The notes beneath the pieces were generated by a model that worked only from the letters and a program-made list of their open reading frames with translations, had not been told where the DNA came from and did not search any database. From RYN-230 sp963813975 (GTDB lineage Bacteria > Actinomycetota > Actinomycetes > Streptosporangiales > Streptosporangiaceae): a DNA stretch of 64,000 bases. A program made the position numbers and the translations under genes. Shown piece after piece: positions 35,676 to 43,678 of the stretch (positions are counted from its first letter, which is position 1; each line of letters begins with the position of its first letter). The stretch is taken from NCBI GenBank assembly GCA_963813975.1, contig CAWFAP010000007.1:744001-808000 (forward strand). Reading direction: 5' to 3'.

Positions 35676-36575
35676 TTACTGCTTGACCGCCCCGAAGGTC
35701 AGGCCGCGGACGAAGCCCCGCTGCACGACGATCGTGGCCAGCAAGGCGGGAACGACGAGGACCACGCCCGCGGCGGCCAGATTGCTCCAGTTGGCGAACG
35801 TCGTGCCGATGTAGCCTTCGACCGCCACCGGGGCGGTCTCGGTGTGTGGCCCGGTGAGGATCAGCGCCCCGAAGTACTCTCCCCAGGAGGCCAGGCCCAC
35901 GAGCAGCCCGACCGTGGTCAGGCCGGGCCAGACCGTGGGCAGCACGACCTTCCACAGCGCGCGCATCTTGCTGCAGCCATCGATCCAGGCGGCCTCGTCG
36001 AGCTCCCGCGGGACCTCGCTGAAGTAGACCCGCATGAGCCAGATGGTGAACGGCAGCAGGCCGGTCTCGTAGGCCAGGATCAGCCCCAGATAGGTATCGA
36101 GCAGGTGCAGGTGCTGGTACATGATGTACAGCGGGATGATGAAGACGACCGGCGGCGCGACGTAAGCCAGCACGAACCAGGTATTGAAGACCTTGGCTCC
36201 CCTGATGGGCGAGCGGGCGAAGGCGTAGCCCGCTGGTACCCCGAGGAGCAGGGCGACCGCCGTGGAGGCGAAAGCCACGATTATCGAGTTCAGGACGTAG
36301 TGCGCGAACTGCCCGCCGAGGATCGTCTTGAAGCTGGACAGCGTGGGTTTCGTGACGTACCGGGGCGGCAGCGCGAACGCGTCATTCCCGTTCTTGAACG
36401 CCGTTGACAGCAGCCAGTACAGGGGCAGCAGGACGAAGATCGCGCCCAGCACCAGAAGGGCGAGCGTGACCACCAGGCCACCGTGCCGCTGCAGGAACCG
36501 ACGTCGGGGCCTGAGGGGCTGATCCACCGTTGCTGCCGTTTTAACCATCTCCTCGTTGCGGCGGGCTGCTTCCAT
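35676..36575 (-). CDS. Carbohydrate ABC transporter permease, MalG-like
   Basis: A 299-residue permease with six hydrophobic segments (first LVVTLALLVLGAIFVLLPLYWLL) and the EAA loop ELDEAAWIDGCSKMRALWKVVLP. This is the MalG/UgpE class of sugar importers. The open frame extends to 36962 inside the neighbouring permease gene without homology. The start is either ATG 36575 or ATG 36548; I chose 36575 because the purine-rich GAGGAG at 36548 touches the codon directly. It lies 11 bp after the MalF-like gene. Confidence 0.85.
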   Translation of the reverse strand: MEAARRNEEMVKTAATVDQPLRPRRRFLQRHGGLVVTLALLVLGAIFVLLPLYWLLSTAFKNGNDAFALPPRYVTKPTLSSFKTILGGQFAHYVLNSIIVAFASTAVALLLGVPAGYAFARSPIRGAKVFNTWFVLAYVAPPVVFIIPLYIMYQHLHLLDTYLGLILAYETGLLPFTIWLMRVYFSEVPRELDEAAWIDGCSKMRALWKVVLPTVWPGLTTVGLLVGLASWGEYFGALILTGPHTETAPVAVEGYIGTTFANWSNLAAAGVVLVVPALLATIVVQRGFVRGLTFGAVKQ

Positions 36576-36586
36576 CCGCGCTGCCG

Positions 36587-37582
36587 TCAGCGCCGGCGCA
36601 TGAGCGCGAACAGCAGCAGCAGGGGCACCGCCATGATGACCACCAGCAAGACTCCGAGGGCCGCGCCGTAGCCGACGTTCCCGTACACGATGGTCTGCTG
36701 GTAGACGTAGAAATTGATCACCGTGGTGCTCAGGCCCGGACCGCCTCCGGTCAGGACTTCGAACAGGGCGAACTGCTGGAACGCGGCGACGGTGCGCAGC
36801 AGCGCCGCGAGCACCAGCGCCGGCATGATGGCCGGGAACGTCACGTAGCGGAACCGGTTCCAGGCCGAGGCGCCGTTGACCATGGCGGCCTCGATCGGAT
36901 CGCGGGGCGCCCCGATCAGGGCGGCCAGCACGATCACGGCGACGACCGGGACCCCGCTCCACATGTCGGTGATGATCACCGAGGGCATCGCCGCGGCCGA
37001 GGACGCCAGCCAGTTCGGCTGGGGCAGGTGCAGCAGGCCCAGGTAGTAGTTGACCCAGCCCTGTGAGGTGTTCAGCAGGGCACTCCAGCTGATCGCGGCG
37101 GCCACGCTGGCGACGGTCAGCGGCAGCAGGAAGATCACCCGGAAGCCGGAGACGAAGCGGTGCTTGCTGGCCAGCAGCACCCCGAGCAGGAGCCCGAATC
37201 CGGTCTCGAGAACCACCGCGGCGACGACATAGATCACGGTGTTGAGCAGGACCGTGTGCGTCACAGGATCGGTGAGGATCGTCTTGTAGTTGGCCAGGGT
37301 GGGCGGGAAGACGTGGTTGTGAACGCTGTTCAGGCTGGAGAAGCTGAGCCCGAAGCCGGCCAGGAACGGGATCACGGTGACCAGGAAGACGGCCAGGAAC
37401 GCCGGGATGGCCGCGAGCCGGAAGAACTTGCGGTCGAAGGCGCTCCAGCCGCGCAGCGCGACCTGACGGGCCCGGCCGGGGCGGATCGGCCCGCGCCGGC
37501 CTGGCCCGCCGGGATGCCGGCTGGCCTGGTCGAGCAGTTCAGACTGGGTGCCCGGGCCTTCCAGGCCAAGCTGGCCGCTCAT
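36587..37582 (-). CDS. Carbohydrate ABC transporter permease, MalF-like
   Basis: A 331-residue partner permease with a soluble N-terminal stretch of about 50 residues, then helices beginning AAIPAFLAVFLVTVIPFLAGFGLSF. EAA loop: DPIEAAMVNGASAWNRFRYVTFP. FEVLTGGGPG followed by STTVINFYVYQQ is typical of the class. ATG 37582 follows GAGGAG. No dedicated ATPase gene is in the operon; in actinomycetes such importers often use a shared MsiK-type ATPase. Confidence 0.9.
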   Translation of the reverse strand: MSGQLGLEGPGTQSELLDQASRHPGGPGRRGPIRPGRARQVALRGWSAFDRKFFRLAAIPAFLAVFLVTVIPFLAGFGLSFSSLNSVHNHVFPPTLANYKTILTDPVTHTVLLNTVIYVVAAVVLETGFGLLLGVLLASKHRFVSGFRVIFLLPLTVASVAAAISWSALLNTSQGWVNYYLGLLHLPQPNWLASSAAAMPSVIITDMWSGVPVVAVIVLAALIGAPRDPIEAAMVNGASAWNRFRYVTFPAIMPALVLAALLRTVAAFQQFALFEVLTGGGPGLSTTVINFYVYQQTIVYGNVGYGAALGVLLVVIMAVPLLLLFALMRRR

Positions 37583-37697
37583 GGTGCTCCTCGTGGTCCG
37601 GGCCCGGCTGGACGTCTCGGCGGACGGTGCGGCTGGCGGCCGGGGCTGGCCCCTGCAGGGGCCAGCCCCGGCCGCGCGCTAGCTGCGGGCGCTCCTC

Positions 37698-39041
37698 CTA
37701 CTTGAGCAGGCCCGCCTGCTTGAACACGGCGTCCTGCCCGTTAGCGGCGAACGTCATCGCCTTGGCGACCGCAGTCCCGTTGATGAGCTGGGAGATCGCG
37801 ATCTCCTCGTCCTGCTGACTCTGGTTGAAGGCAGTGGACGGCGGGAACGGGGCCGGCTCGGCGTGATCGGCGACGTAGGACAGGGCCTGCAGGTAGTCGC
37901 TGGGCACGCCCTTGATCTGCGACCCGGCCACCGACTTGTCCACGGCGAGCCCGGGCTCGTCGCGGGCCAGGATCTCGGCCCGGTTGAACGCCGGCGTGGA
38001 CAGGTACTGCATCAGCTTCCAGGCCGCGTTCTGCTGGTCCTTCGGGACGTTGGGGTTGATGAACATGCCCCACGGGCCCAGCGGCATGCACGGGCTGCTG
38101 GTCAGGCACCGCGGCGCCTGGAAGCCGACCGCGCCGGCGATGGGCGACCCGGCCGCGGGAGTGAACTCGTGGCCCGTGAACGTGGTGATCCCGTCGTAGT
38201 CCATCGCGACCTTGCCCTGGTCAAACTCGTTGACGCAGTTGACCGCGGTGAAGGCTCCGACGCCCTTGGGGGCATCCTTGGTCATCAGCTGCTGGTAGAG
38301 GGTGGCCCACTTGACGGCGCCCGGGGAGGCGAGCAGCGAGTTCCACTTCGGCCCGACCATGAATCCCTTGTTGCTGGGGCTGTAAGGGATGTAGTACGCC
38401 TCGCCGAAGTGGAAGGTCGCGATGGCCGCGCCCGCCGTGCTGCCCCGGGTGCAGAACCCGGGCGTGCCAGTCTTCTGGGTGACGGCGTTCGCATCAGCCA
38501 GGATCTGCGGCCAGGTCTGCGGGGGAGTGGTGATCCCGGCCTTCTTGAGCAGCGTCTTGTTGTACGCGAGGATCGCGCCGTCCACGAACTGCGGGAGGCA
38601 GTACAGGGTGCCGTTCAGGGAGCAGTTACCCAGTTCGGACATGTCGCTGAGGTTGAACCCGCTCATCTTGAGCTTGCTGTTGGCGGCCAGCGGCTTGAGC
38701 GGCACGCCGCCCAGCAGCCCGACGTCCTGGCTGATGAGCGAGGTCGGCCCCTCGTACATGGCGAACGCGCTCGACTTCGCGCGCTGGGCGATGGTCTCCT
38801 TGTCCAGGATGCCGGCTTCCGGGATGGCATTCACCGTCACCTTGATGCCGGTCGCCTTGGTGAAGGGGGCCAGGTGCGACGACTGGTAGGTCCAGAAGTC
38901 CGCGTTGGTCGTCCAGATCGTGATCTGCTTGGCCACGGCGCTCGAGCCGCTACCGGATGCTCCTGAGGACGACGATGATCCGCATGCGCTGACCAGCAAG
39001 CCGGCCGCCGCGGCGGCTGCGGCCACGAATCTTAGGCGCAC
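37698..39041 (-). CDS. Extracellular sugar-binding lipoprotein (ABC family 1)
   Basis: A 447-residue solute-binding lipoprotein: short basic start, hydrophobic FVAAAAAAAGLLVSAC with lipobox Cys, Ser/Gly linker, then QITIWTTNADFWTYQSSHLAPFTKATGIKVTV, the normal opening of sugar-binding proteins. Later segments such as KVAMDYDGITTF and AWKLMQYLSTPAFN fit. GTG 39041 has GGAGGG upstream; the frame is open to 39290 but without homology. First gene of the importer-lyase operon. A copy of the island's 17-bp motif lies 233 bp upstream (39274-39290). Confidence 0.9.
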   Translation of the reverse strand: MRLRFVAAAAAAAGLLVSACGSSSSSGASGSGSSAVAKQITIWTTNADFWTYQSSHLAPFTKATGIKVTVNAIPEAGILDKETIAQRAKSSAFAMYEGPTSLISQDVGLLGGVPLKPLAANSKLKMSGFNLSDMSELGNCSLNGTLYCLPQFVDGAILAYNKTLLKKAGITTPPQTWPQILADANAVTQKTGTPGFCTRGSTAGAAIATFHFGEAYYIPYSPSNKGFMVGPKWNSLLASPGAVKWATLYQQLMTKDAPKGVGAFTAVNCVNEFDQGKVAMDYDGITTFTGHEFTPAAGSPIAGAVGFQAPRCLTSSPCMPLGPWGMFINPNVPKDQQNAAWKLMQYLSTPAFNRAEILARDEPGLAVDKSVAGSQIKGVPSDYLQALSYVADHAEPAPFPPSTAFNQSQQDEEIAISQLINGTAVAKAMTFAANGQDAVFKQAGLLK

Positions 39042-39273
39042 GTTTCCCTCCTTGCCACTGGTGAGGCTGACCGCTGACGACGGCCAGATGAAAATAGCCC
39101 AAAGGTGACGCAATTGCCCATAGCGTGCGACTGTGCGCGTGTTTCGGACGTGGCTCGGGCGCCGGTGCCCTGCCCCTGCGGTCGTTGGGCCGCCTGGCGT
39201 AGTGGCGGAGAACCCGCGTGCTGCATCGTGCTCTCCCGTTGCGGAGCCGGTGGTCGCATACTCGGCCCGCGCC

Positions 39274-39290
39274 ACGTATTCTGTCAACAA
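39274..39290 (-). promoter_or_regulatory. Island 17-bp motif, site F (sugar importer)
   Basis: Minus-strand TTGTTGACAGAATACGT matches the consensus CWGTWGACWGTWWWCWG at 12 of 17 positions, the weakest of six. It lies in the AT-rich promoter region of the importer operon. Confidence 0.45.
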
Positions 39291-39505
39291 GTTACGATAA
39301 ACCGATTTTTGTCGTTACGCTTCCTTAGCGGATCAGCCGCCGGAACGCGACCTGGCGCCGGGGAGTGCTAGTGGAGGCCAGCCGGCCCCACGGTCAGGCG
39401 ATACGAGGGTCAGGGCCGGTGGGGCCCTGAGGCCGGGCCCGGGATCGGGGGCCAGGCTTGACAGTCGCGGGAGGCCAACCCTATGTTGACTTGGGCTCGG
39501 GTTAA

Positions 39506-39522
39506 CTGGAGACTGTCAACAT
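39506..39522 (-). promoter_or_regulatory. Island 17-bp motif, site D (GntR gene)
   Basis: Minus-strand ATGTTGACAGTCTCCAG, 14 of 17 matches to the consensus, ends 85 bp before the GntR start. It is followed by TTGTGCAATG, a flank also present as TTGCGCAATG at the second GntR gene (site E). Confidence 0.6.
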
Positions 39523-39607
39523 TGTGCAATGAGGCCGGTGAACTGGGTGGCCAGCATGCCTGCTGGTGATAATTCGTTGACGATTGTCGGCGAATGAGGA
39601 GTGGACT

Positions 39608-40381
39608 ATGTCACCGCAGCGCATCAGGAAGGTGCCGTCGGCGCTGACACCGGCCAGCCGCAAGAGCCTCGGCGAGGATGTCGCGGAGCGGCTCCGGGAA
39701 GCGATCCTGCATGGCGAACTGAGCCCGGGCCAGCGCCTCCGGGAGGAAGAGCTCAGCGTGCGGCTCGAGGTCAGCCGGGGCCCCGTGCGGGACGCCTTCA
39801 TCCTGCTGGAACGCGAGGGCCTGGTCCGGTCGTCGCGGAACCGCGGCGTGTCCGTGGTGCAGCTCACCCGTAACGACCTGCAGGAGATCTACACGCTGCG
39901 CTCCGCCCTCGAGCCGCTGGCGATCAGGCTGGCGATCGAGCGGGGGGACGCCAGCGATCTGGGCGAGATGGAAGCGAGCCTGGACGAGATGACGTCCGCG
40001 TTCTCCCGGCGTATCACCGAGCGCGACGCGGCCCGGCTGGACGTGCAGTTCCACGACACCATCTACCAGGCCGCGCACCAGCAGCGCCTGTCCAACGCGT
40101 GGGAGCAGATCCGGCTGCCTACTTACTGGTTCATGCTGTCACGCAACGTGGCCAGCCCGGACTGGCGAGAAGGGCTGGTCAAAGGGCATGGCGACATCCT
40201 CAAGGTCATCAGGAGGGGGGACCAGGATGCAGCGGCGGACGTGATCACCGAGCACATCTCATTTGCGTACGAGCGGATTTTGCAGAGCTACCTGGACTCC
40301 ATGTCCGATTCGGCGGACGCGGCAGAGACCGGCACCGTGACCCCACCTCCGCTGACGGCCAGCAAACACCCCCCCATATAA
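39608..40381 (+). CDS. GntR-family regulator, FadR/FCD type
   Basis: A 257-residue regulator: N-terminal winged helix (LGEDVAERLREAILHGELSPGQRLREEELSVRL, SRGPVRDAFILLEREGLV) and the all-helical FCD ligand domain with metal-site residues in the DVQFHDTIYQAAH segment. FCD regulators bind organic acids or sugar acids and usually repress. ATG 39608 has GAGGAG upstream, so the longer frame from 39584 is rejected. It leads the plus-strand catabolic operon and shares an upstream motif with the second GntR gene, suggesting autoregulation and cross-talk. Confidence 0.88.
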   Translation: MSPQRIRKVPSALTPASRKSLGEDVAERLREAILHGELSPGQRLREEELSVRLEVSRGPVRDAFILLEREGLVRSSRNRGVSVVQLTRNDLQEIYTLRSALEPLAIRLAIERGDASDLGEMEASLDEMTSAFSRRITERDAARLDVQFHDTIYQAAHQQRLSNAWEQIRLPTYWFMLSRNVASPDWREGLVKGHGDILKVIRRGDQDAAADVITEHISFAYERILQSYLDSMSDSADAAETGTVTPPPLTASKHPPI

Positions 40382-40402
40382 CGATCATGATCGCGAGAAA
40401 CG

Positions 40403-40567
40403 ATGCGACTCGGTAGCTACGACGCCGACGGCGGCGCCACCCGCGCCTGCGGGCTGGGAGACGAGGACGCCCTCGCCGGCCCGAACCGGGCGGATGCCGC
40501 CCCCCGGCCCAGCGAGAACGTCAGGGCCGCGGATAGCCCCGCGGCCGGCGCCACGGCGGTGATCTAG
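40403..40567 (+). CDS. Small hypothetical protein (54 residues)
   Basis: ATG 40403 (weak GAGAAA upstream) opens 54 codons ending TAG two bases before the next gene's GTG. Codon third positions are strongly G/C like its neighbours. It begins MRLGSYDADGGATRACGLGD, which faintly recalls the first residues of fumarylacetoacetate-hydrolase-type proteins common in sugar-acid operons, so it may be a remnant of one. I do not recognise it with confidence. Confidence 0.3.
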   Translation: MRLGSYDADGGATRACGLGDEDALAGPNRADAAPRPSENVRAADSPAAGATAVI

Positions 40568-40569
40568 CC

Positions 40570-41550
40570 GTGGCCACCGTCGTCATCGCCTACGGGCAGC
40601 GCGCGCAGACCACGCTCGAGACCGGCCTGCTGGAAGGGATGGGCTACCAGGTCCGTCATCTGAGTGGCATCCCGGTTCCGGTGGGCCGCCAGCTGGAGGA
40701 CGCCGACGCGGTGCTCGTCACCGTCCAGGAGATCACCGACGTGATGCTGGCCGCGATGCCCGCCTGCAAGATCATCGCGAGGGTCGGCACCGGCCTGGAC
40801 AGCATCGACCTGGACGCCGCCGCCCGCCGGGGGATCCTGGTCACCAACGTCTCCGACTACTCGGTGGACGAGGTCTCGACGCACGCGATCACGCTGCTGC
40901 TGGCCTGCGCGCGGCGGCTCCCGCAGTACCTGGACCTCGTCCGGGACGGCCAGTGGGATTCCACGGGCGGCGGGACCATCCGCAGGCTCCGGGGCCAGAC
41001 TCTCGGCCTCGCCGGGTTCGGCCGGATCGGCCGCGCCACCGCGGTCAAGGCACTCGGCCTCGGCCTCCGGGTCCTGGTCTGCGATCCGTTCCAGCCGGCC
41101 GGGGAGATCGTGGCCGCCGGGGCCGAGCCGGCCGACTGGGCAGCGCTGCTGGCCGAGTCCGACTACGTCTCCCTGCACGTCCCGCTGACCTCGCAGTCGG
41201 CGCATCTCATCGGCGCCGACGCGCTCCGCGCGATGAAGCCATCGGCCGTCCTCATCAACACCGCCCGGGGCGGGCTGGTGGACGAGGCCGCGCTGGCCGC
41301 CGCGGTCCGGGCCGGGGAAATCGCCGGGGCCGCGCTCGACGTGCTGAGCCAGGAGCCGCCCCCGGGTGACGATCCGCTGCTCAGCGATCCGCGCATCCTC
41401 ATCACCCCGCACACGGGCTGGTACTCCCAGGAGGCTCAGCGGGATGTCGCGGTCCGCGCGTGCGAGGACGTCCAGCGGGTGCTGTCCGGGCACCCGGCGC
41501 GCTCCCCGGCCAACGCGCCGGCCGCGGCGACCGCGGAACCGGCGTCGTGA
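40570..41550 (+). CDS. D-isomer-specific 2-hydroxyacid dehydrogenase
   Basis: A 326-residue NAD-dependent dehydrogenase of the D-2-hydroxyacid/CtBP-like type. NAD-binding GLAGFGRIGRATAVKALGLG followed by VCDP; substrate and catalytic elements: VGTGLDSID, Arg in NTARGGLVDE, Glu in DVLSQEPPP, His in ITPHTGWYS. It would interconvert a 2-keto acid and a 2-hydroxy acid. GTG 40570 has GGCGGTG upstream. It is followed with a 4-bp overlap by an SDR. Confidence 0.9.
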   Translation: MATVVIAYGQRAQTTLETGLLEGMGYQVRHLSGIPVPVGRQLEDADAVLVTVQEITDVMLAAMPACKIIARVGTGLDSIDLDAAARRGILVTNVSDYSVDEVSTHAITLLLACARRLPQYLDLVRDGQWDSTGGGTIRRLRGQTLGLAGFGRIGRATAVKALGLGLRVLVCDPFQPAGEIVAAGAEPADWAALLAESDYVSLHVPLTSQSAHLIGADALRAMKPSAVLINTARGGLVDEAALAAAVRAGEIAGAALDVLSQEPPPGDDPLLSDPRILITPHTGWYSQEAQRDVAVRACEDVQRVLSGHPARSPANAPAAATAEPAS

Positions 41551-42365
41551 CCGGTCCCCTGGTGAACCTGGCCGGCCGCCATGCCGCCGTGACCGGGGCG
41601 GCCGGCGGCCTGGGCCGGTCCATCGCGCGCACCCTGGCGGCCGCGGGGGCCCGGATCAGCGTGCTGGACATCAACGCCGCTGGTGCGGAGCAGACGGTGG
41701 CCCAGATCCGCGAGGCGGGCGGCTGCGCCGAGCCGGTCAGCTGTGACGTCGCCGACGCGGGCAGCATCGCGGCGGCCTTCGACCAGGTGGGCGCCTGCGG
41801 GCCAGCGGACATCCTCGTGAACAACGCGGGAATCAATCCGCGCCAGGGCAGCCTGGAGGTGACCGACGAGATCTGGGCGCAGACCCTGGCGGTCAACCTG
41901 ACCGCCTATTTCCTCTGCGCGAGACGCTTCGCTGAGCGGCTGATCGCGGCAGGCGGTCCCGGTGGCCCTGTGCACGGGTCGGTGGTCAACATCAGCTCCA
42001 TCGGCGGGAGCACGTCGCTGGGCCGGGGCAACTTCCCGTACGGGGTGTCTAAGGGCGGGGTGAATCAGCTGACCCGGGAGCTGGGCGTCGCCTGGGCTCC
42101 GCGCGGTATCCGGGTCAACGCGGTCGCGCCGGGCCAGATCGCCACCGACGGCCTCCGCGCGCTCAGCGAGAATCCCAGCGCCGAGGGGCGGCTGATCGAC
42201 ACGTTCCTGCGCGGCATCCCGCTGGGCCGGCTGGTGGAGCCGGATGAGGTGGCCGCCGCGGTGGCGTTCCTGGCCTCCGACGCGGCGGCGATGATCACCG
42301 GCGTGATCCTGCCCGTGGACGGGGGCAACCTGGCCCTCAACGCCGGCGGCACGATCGGCGAATAA
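41547..42365 (+). CDS. SDR-family oxidoreductase (sugar/sugar-acid dehydrogenase-like)
   Basis: A 272-residue classical short-chain dehydrogenase. Motifs: VTGAAGGLGRSIA (cofactor), VNNAGINPRQG, the catalytic Ser in NISSIGG, YGVSKGG (Tyr/Lys) and the ending ITGVILPVDGG. GTG 41547 overlaps the preceding stop (GTGA); the longer frame from 41460 lies in the upstream gene. The pattern resembles gluconate-5-dehydrogenase/KduD-like enzymes, so oxidation of a sugar acid or polyol is likely. The substrate is unproven. Confidence 0.88.
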   Translation: MTGPLVNLAGRHAAVTGAAGGLGRSIARTLAAAGARISVLDINAAGAEQTVAQIREAGGCAEPVSCDVADAGSIAAAFDQVGACGPADILVNNAGINPRQGSLEVTDEIWAQTLAVNLTAYFLCARRFAERLIAAGGPGGPVHGSVVNISSIGGSTSLGRGNFPYGVSKGGVNQLTRELGVAWAPRGIRVNAVAPGQIATDGLRALSENPSAEGRLIDTFLRGIPLGRLVEPDEVAAAVAFLASDAAAMITGVILPVDGGNLALNAGGTIGE

Positions 42366-42389
42366 CGCGATCGGCGACTAAGGAGCAGC

Positions 42390-42638
42390 ATGTCGAGAGT
42401 GGAACTGACGGTGCCGGTCTACGGCATGGCCGACACCGAGAGCGTGGTGCTGCGCTGGCTGCATGAGCCGGGCGAGCGGGTGCGTGAAGGCGAGCCGGTG
42501 GTGGACATCGAGACCGCCAAGGCCGAGGTCACCCTGGAGAGCCCGGCCACTGGCGTCCTGGGGCCCCGTCTGGTGGAGATAGACGTCGAGATACCTACCG
42601 GCACCGTGCTGACCTGGATCGAGGTTGACGGCGAGTGA
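42390..42638 (+). CDS. Stand-alone lipoyl-binding domain protein
   Basis: An 82-residue protein consisting of just one biotinyl/lipoyl domain: VELTVPVYGMADTESVVLRWLHEPGERVREGEPVVDIETAKAEVTLESPATG. The Lys in ETAKAEV is the expected lipoylation site (ETDKA in pyruvate dehydrogenase E2). No peripheral-subunit-binding or acyltransferase domain follows. ATG 42390 has AAGGAG upstream. It is coupled by a 4-bp overlap to E1alpha, so it is probably the swinging-arm carrier for that E1. Confidence 0.9.
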   Translation: MSRVELTVPVYGMADTESVVLRWLHEPGERVREGEPVVDIETAKAEVTLESPATGVLGPRLVEIDVEIPTGTVLTWIEVDGE

Positions 42639-43678
42639 AAGCTCATACCGACATCACCGGCACTGCCGCCGGGGCGGGCATCGATCTGGGCGACGTTCCC
42701 TCCGCGGAGGCGGCGGGCTGGCTCGACCGGATGCTGCTGATCCGCGAATTCGAGTCCGCCGCTGGCCCGCTGGCTCAGGCGGGCGCCATCCCGGGTGGCA
42801 TGCACTCGGCCATCGGGCACGAGGCGGTGGCCGTCGGCGTCGGCTCGGTGCTGCGTCGCGACGATGTGGCGGCCGCCCCCCACCGCAGCCATCACGTGGC
42901 GCTGGCCAAAGGCATGGATCCGGCGCTCATGATGGCCGAGCTGTTCGGCAAGCGGACCGGTTCCTCCGGAGGCCGCGGCGGGCACATGCACCTGGCTGAC
43001 TTCGGCACCGGGTTCTTCGGCTCGAACGGCATCGTCGGCGCGGGCGTGGGCCTGGCCCTCGGGGCCGCGCTCGCGCAGTCCTACCGGGGGGAGCCGCGCG
43101 TGTCAGCCGGCTTCTTCGGGGACGGCGGCGCCAACACCGGGCGGGTCTGGGAGTTCGTCAACCTGGCGGCGGCCTGGCACCTCCCGCTGCTCGTCGTCTG
43201 CGAGAACAACGGCTACGCGGTCGAGACGAGGATCGGCGACGCGATGGCCGGCGAGTCCATCGCCGGGCGGGCCGCCGGATTCGGCCTCCCCGCGGTGCAG
43301 GTCAACGGCCAGGACGTGGCCGCCGTCCACCGGGCCGCCGCGCAGGCGGCGGCGCTGGCCCGCTCCGGCGGCGGCCCGACCTTCATCGAGGCTCTCACCT
43401 ACCGCCACCTCGGGCACGACATCGGTGAACGGGGCCAGTACCGCACCGCCGACGAGGTGTCCTGGTGGGAGCAGCACCGGGACCCGGTCCAGCGGCTCCG
43501 GGCCGCCCTGATGGCCCGCGGTGACCTGGACGACGACGGCTACGAACGGGCCGCAGGCCGGGCCCGGGCCCGGGTCGCCGAGGCGGTGGCGGCGGCCGAG
43601 GCGGCACCGCTGCCCGACCCGGCCACGGTCACCGACGGGGTTACCGCCACCGGGCTGAACGTGAGGAGCGGATCATGA
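42635..43678 (+). CDS. Thiamine-diphosphate-dependent dehydrogenase E1 alpha subunit
   Basis: A 347-residue E1alpha of the pyruvate/acetoin dehydrogenase type (AcoA-like). ThDP motif: GFFGDGGANTGRVWEFVNLAAAWHLPLLVVCENN (GDG-x-NN). Also GRGGHMHLADFGTGFFGSNGIVGAG and the phosphorylation-loop-like YRHLGHDIGERGQYR. GTG 42635 overlaps the lipoyl gene. With E1beta it should decarboxylate or cleave a 2-keto substrate and pass the acyl group to lipoate. Confidence 0.92.
   Translation: MKAHTDITGTAAGAGIDLGDVPSAEAAGWLDRMLLIREFESAAGPLAQAGAIPGGMHSAIGHEAVAVGVGSVLRRDDVAAAPHRSHHVALAKGMDPALMMAELFGKRTGSSGGRGGHMHLADFGTGFFGSNGIVGAGVGLALGAALAQSYRGEPRVSAGFFGDGGANTGRVWEFVNLAAAWHLPLLVVCENNGYAVETRIGDAMAGESIAGRAAGFGLPAVQVNGQDVAAVHRAAAQAAALARSGGGPTFIEALTYRHLGHDIGERGQYRTADEVSWWEQHRDPVQRLRAALMARGDLDDDGYERAAGRARARVAEAVAAAEAAPLPDPATVTDGVTATGLNVRSGS

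Larger units (their letters stand above)
39042..39607. other. 566-bp divergent regulatory region
   Basis: No gene seen. It separates the sugar-importer operon from the GntR operon and carries several GTTGAC/GTCAAC elements: 39274-39290, 39459-39464 (TTGACA), 39484-39490 (TGTTGAC) and 39506-39522. The AT-rich block near 39271-39330 probably holds the importer promoter. The 39360-39460 part is featureless GC-rich sequence. Confidence 0.6.
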
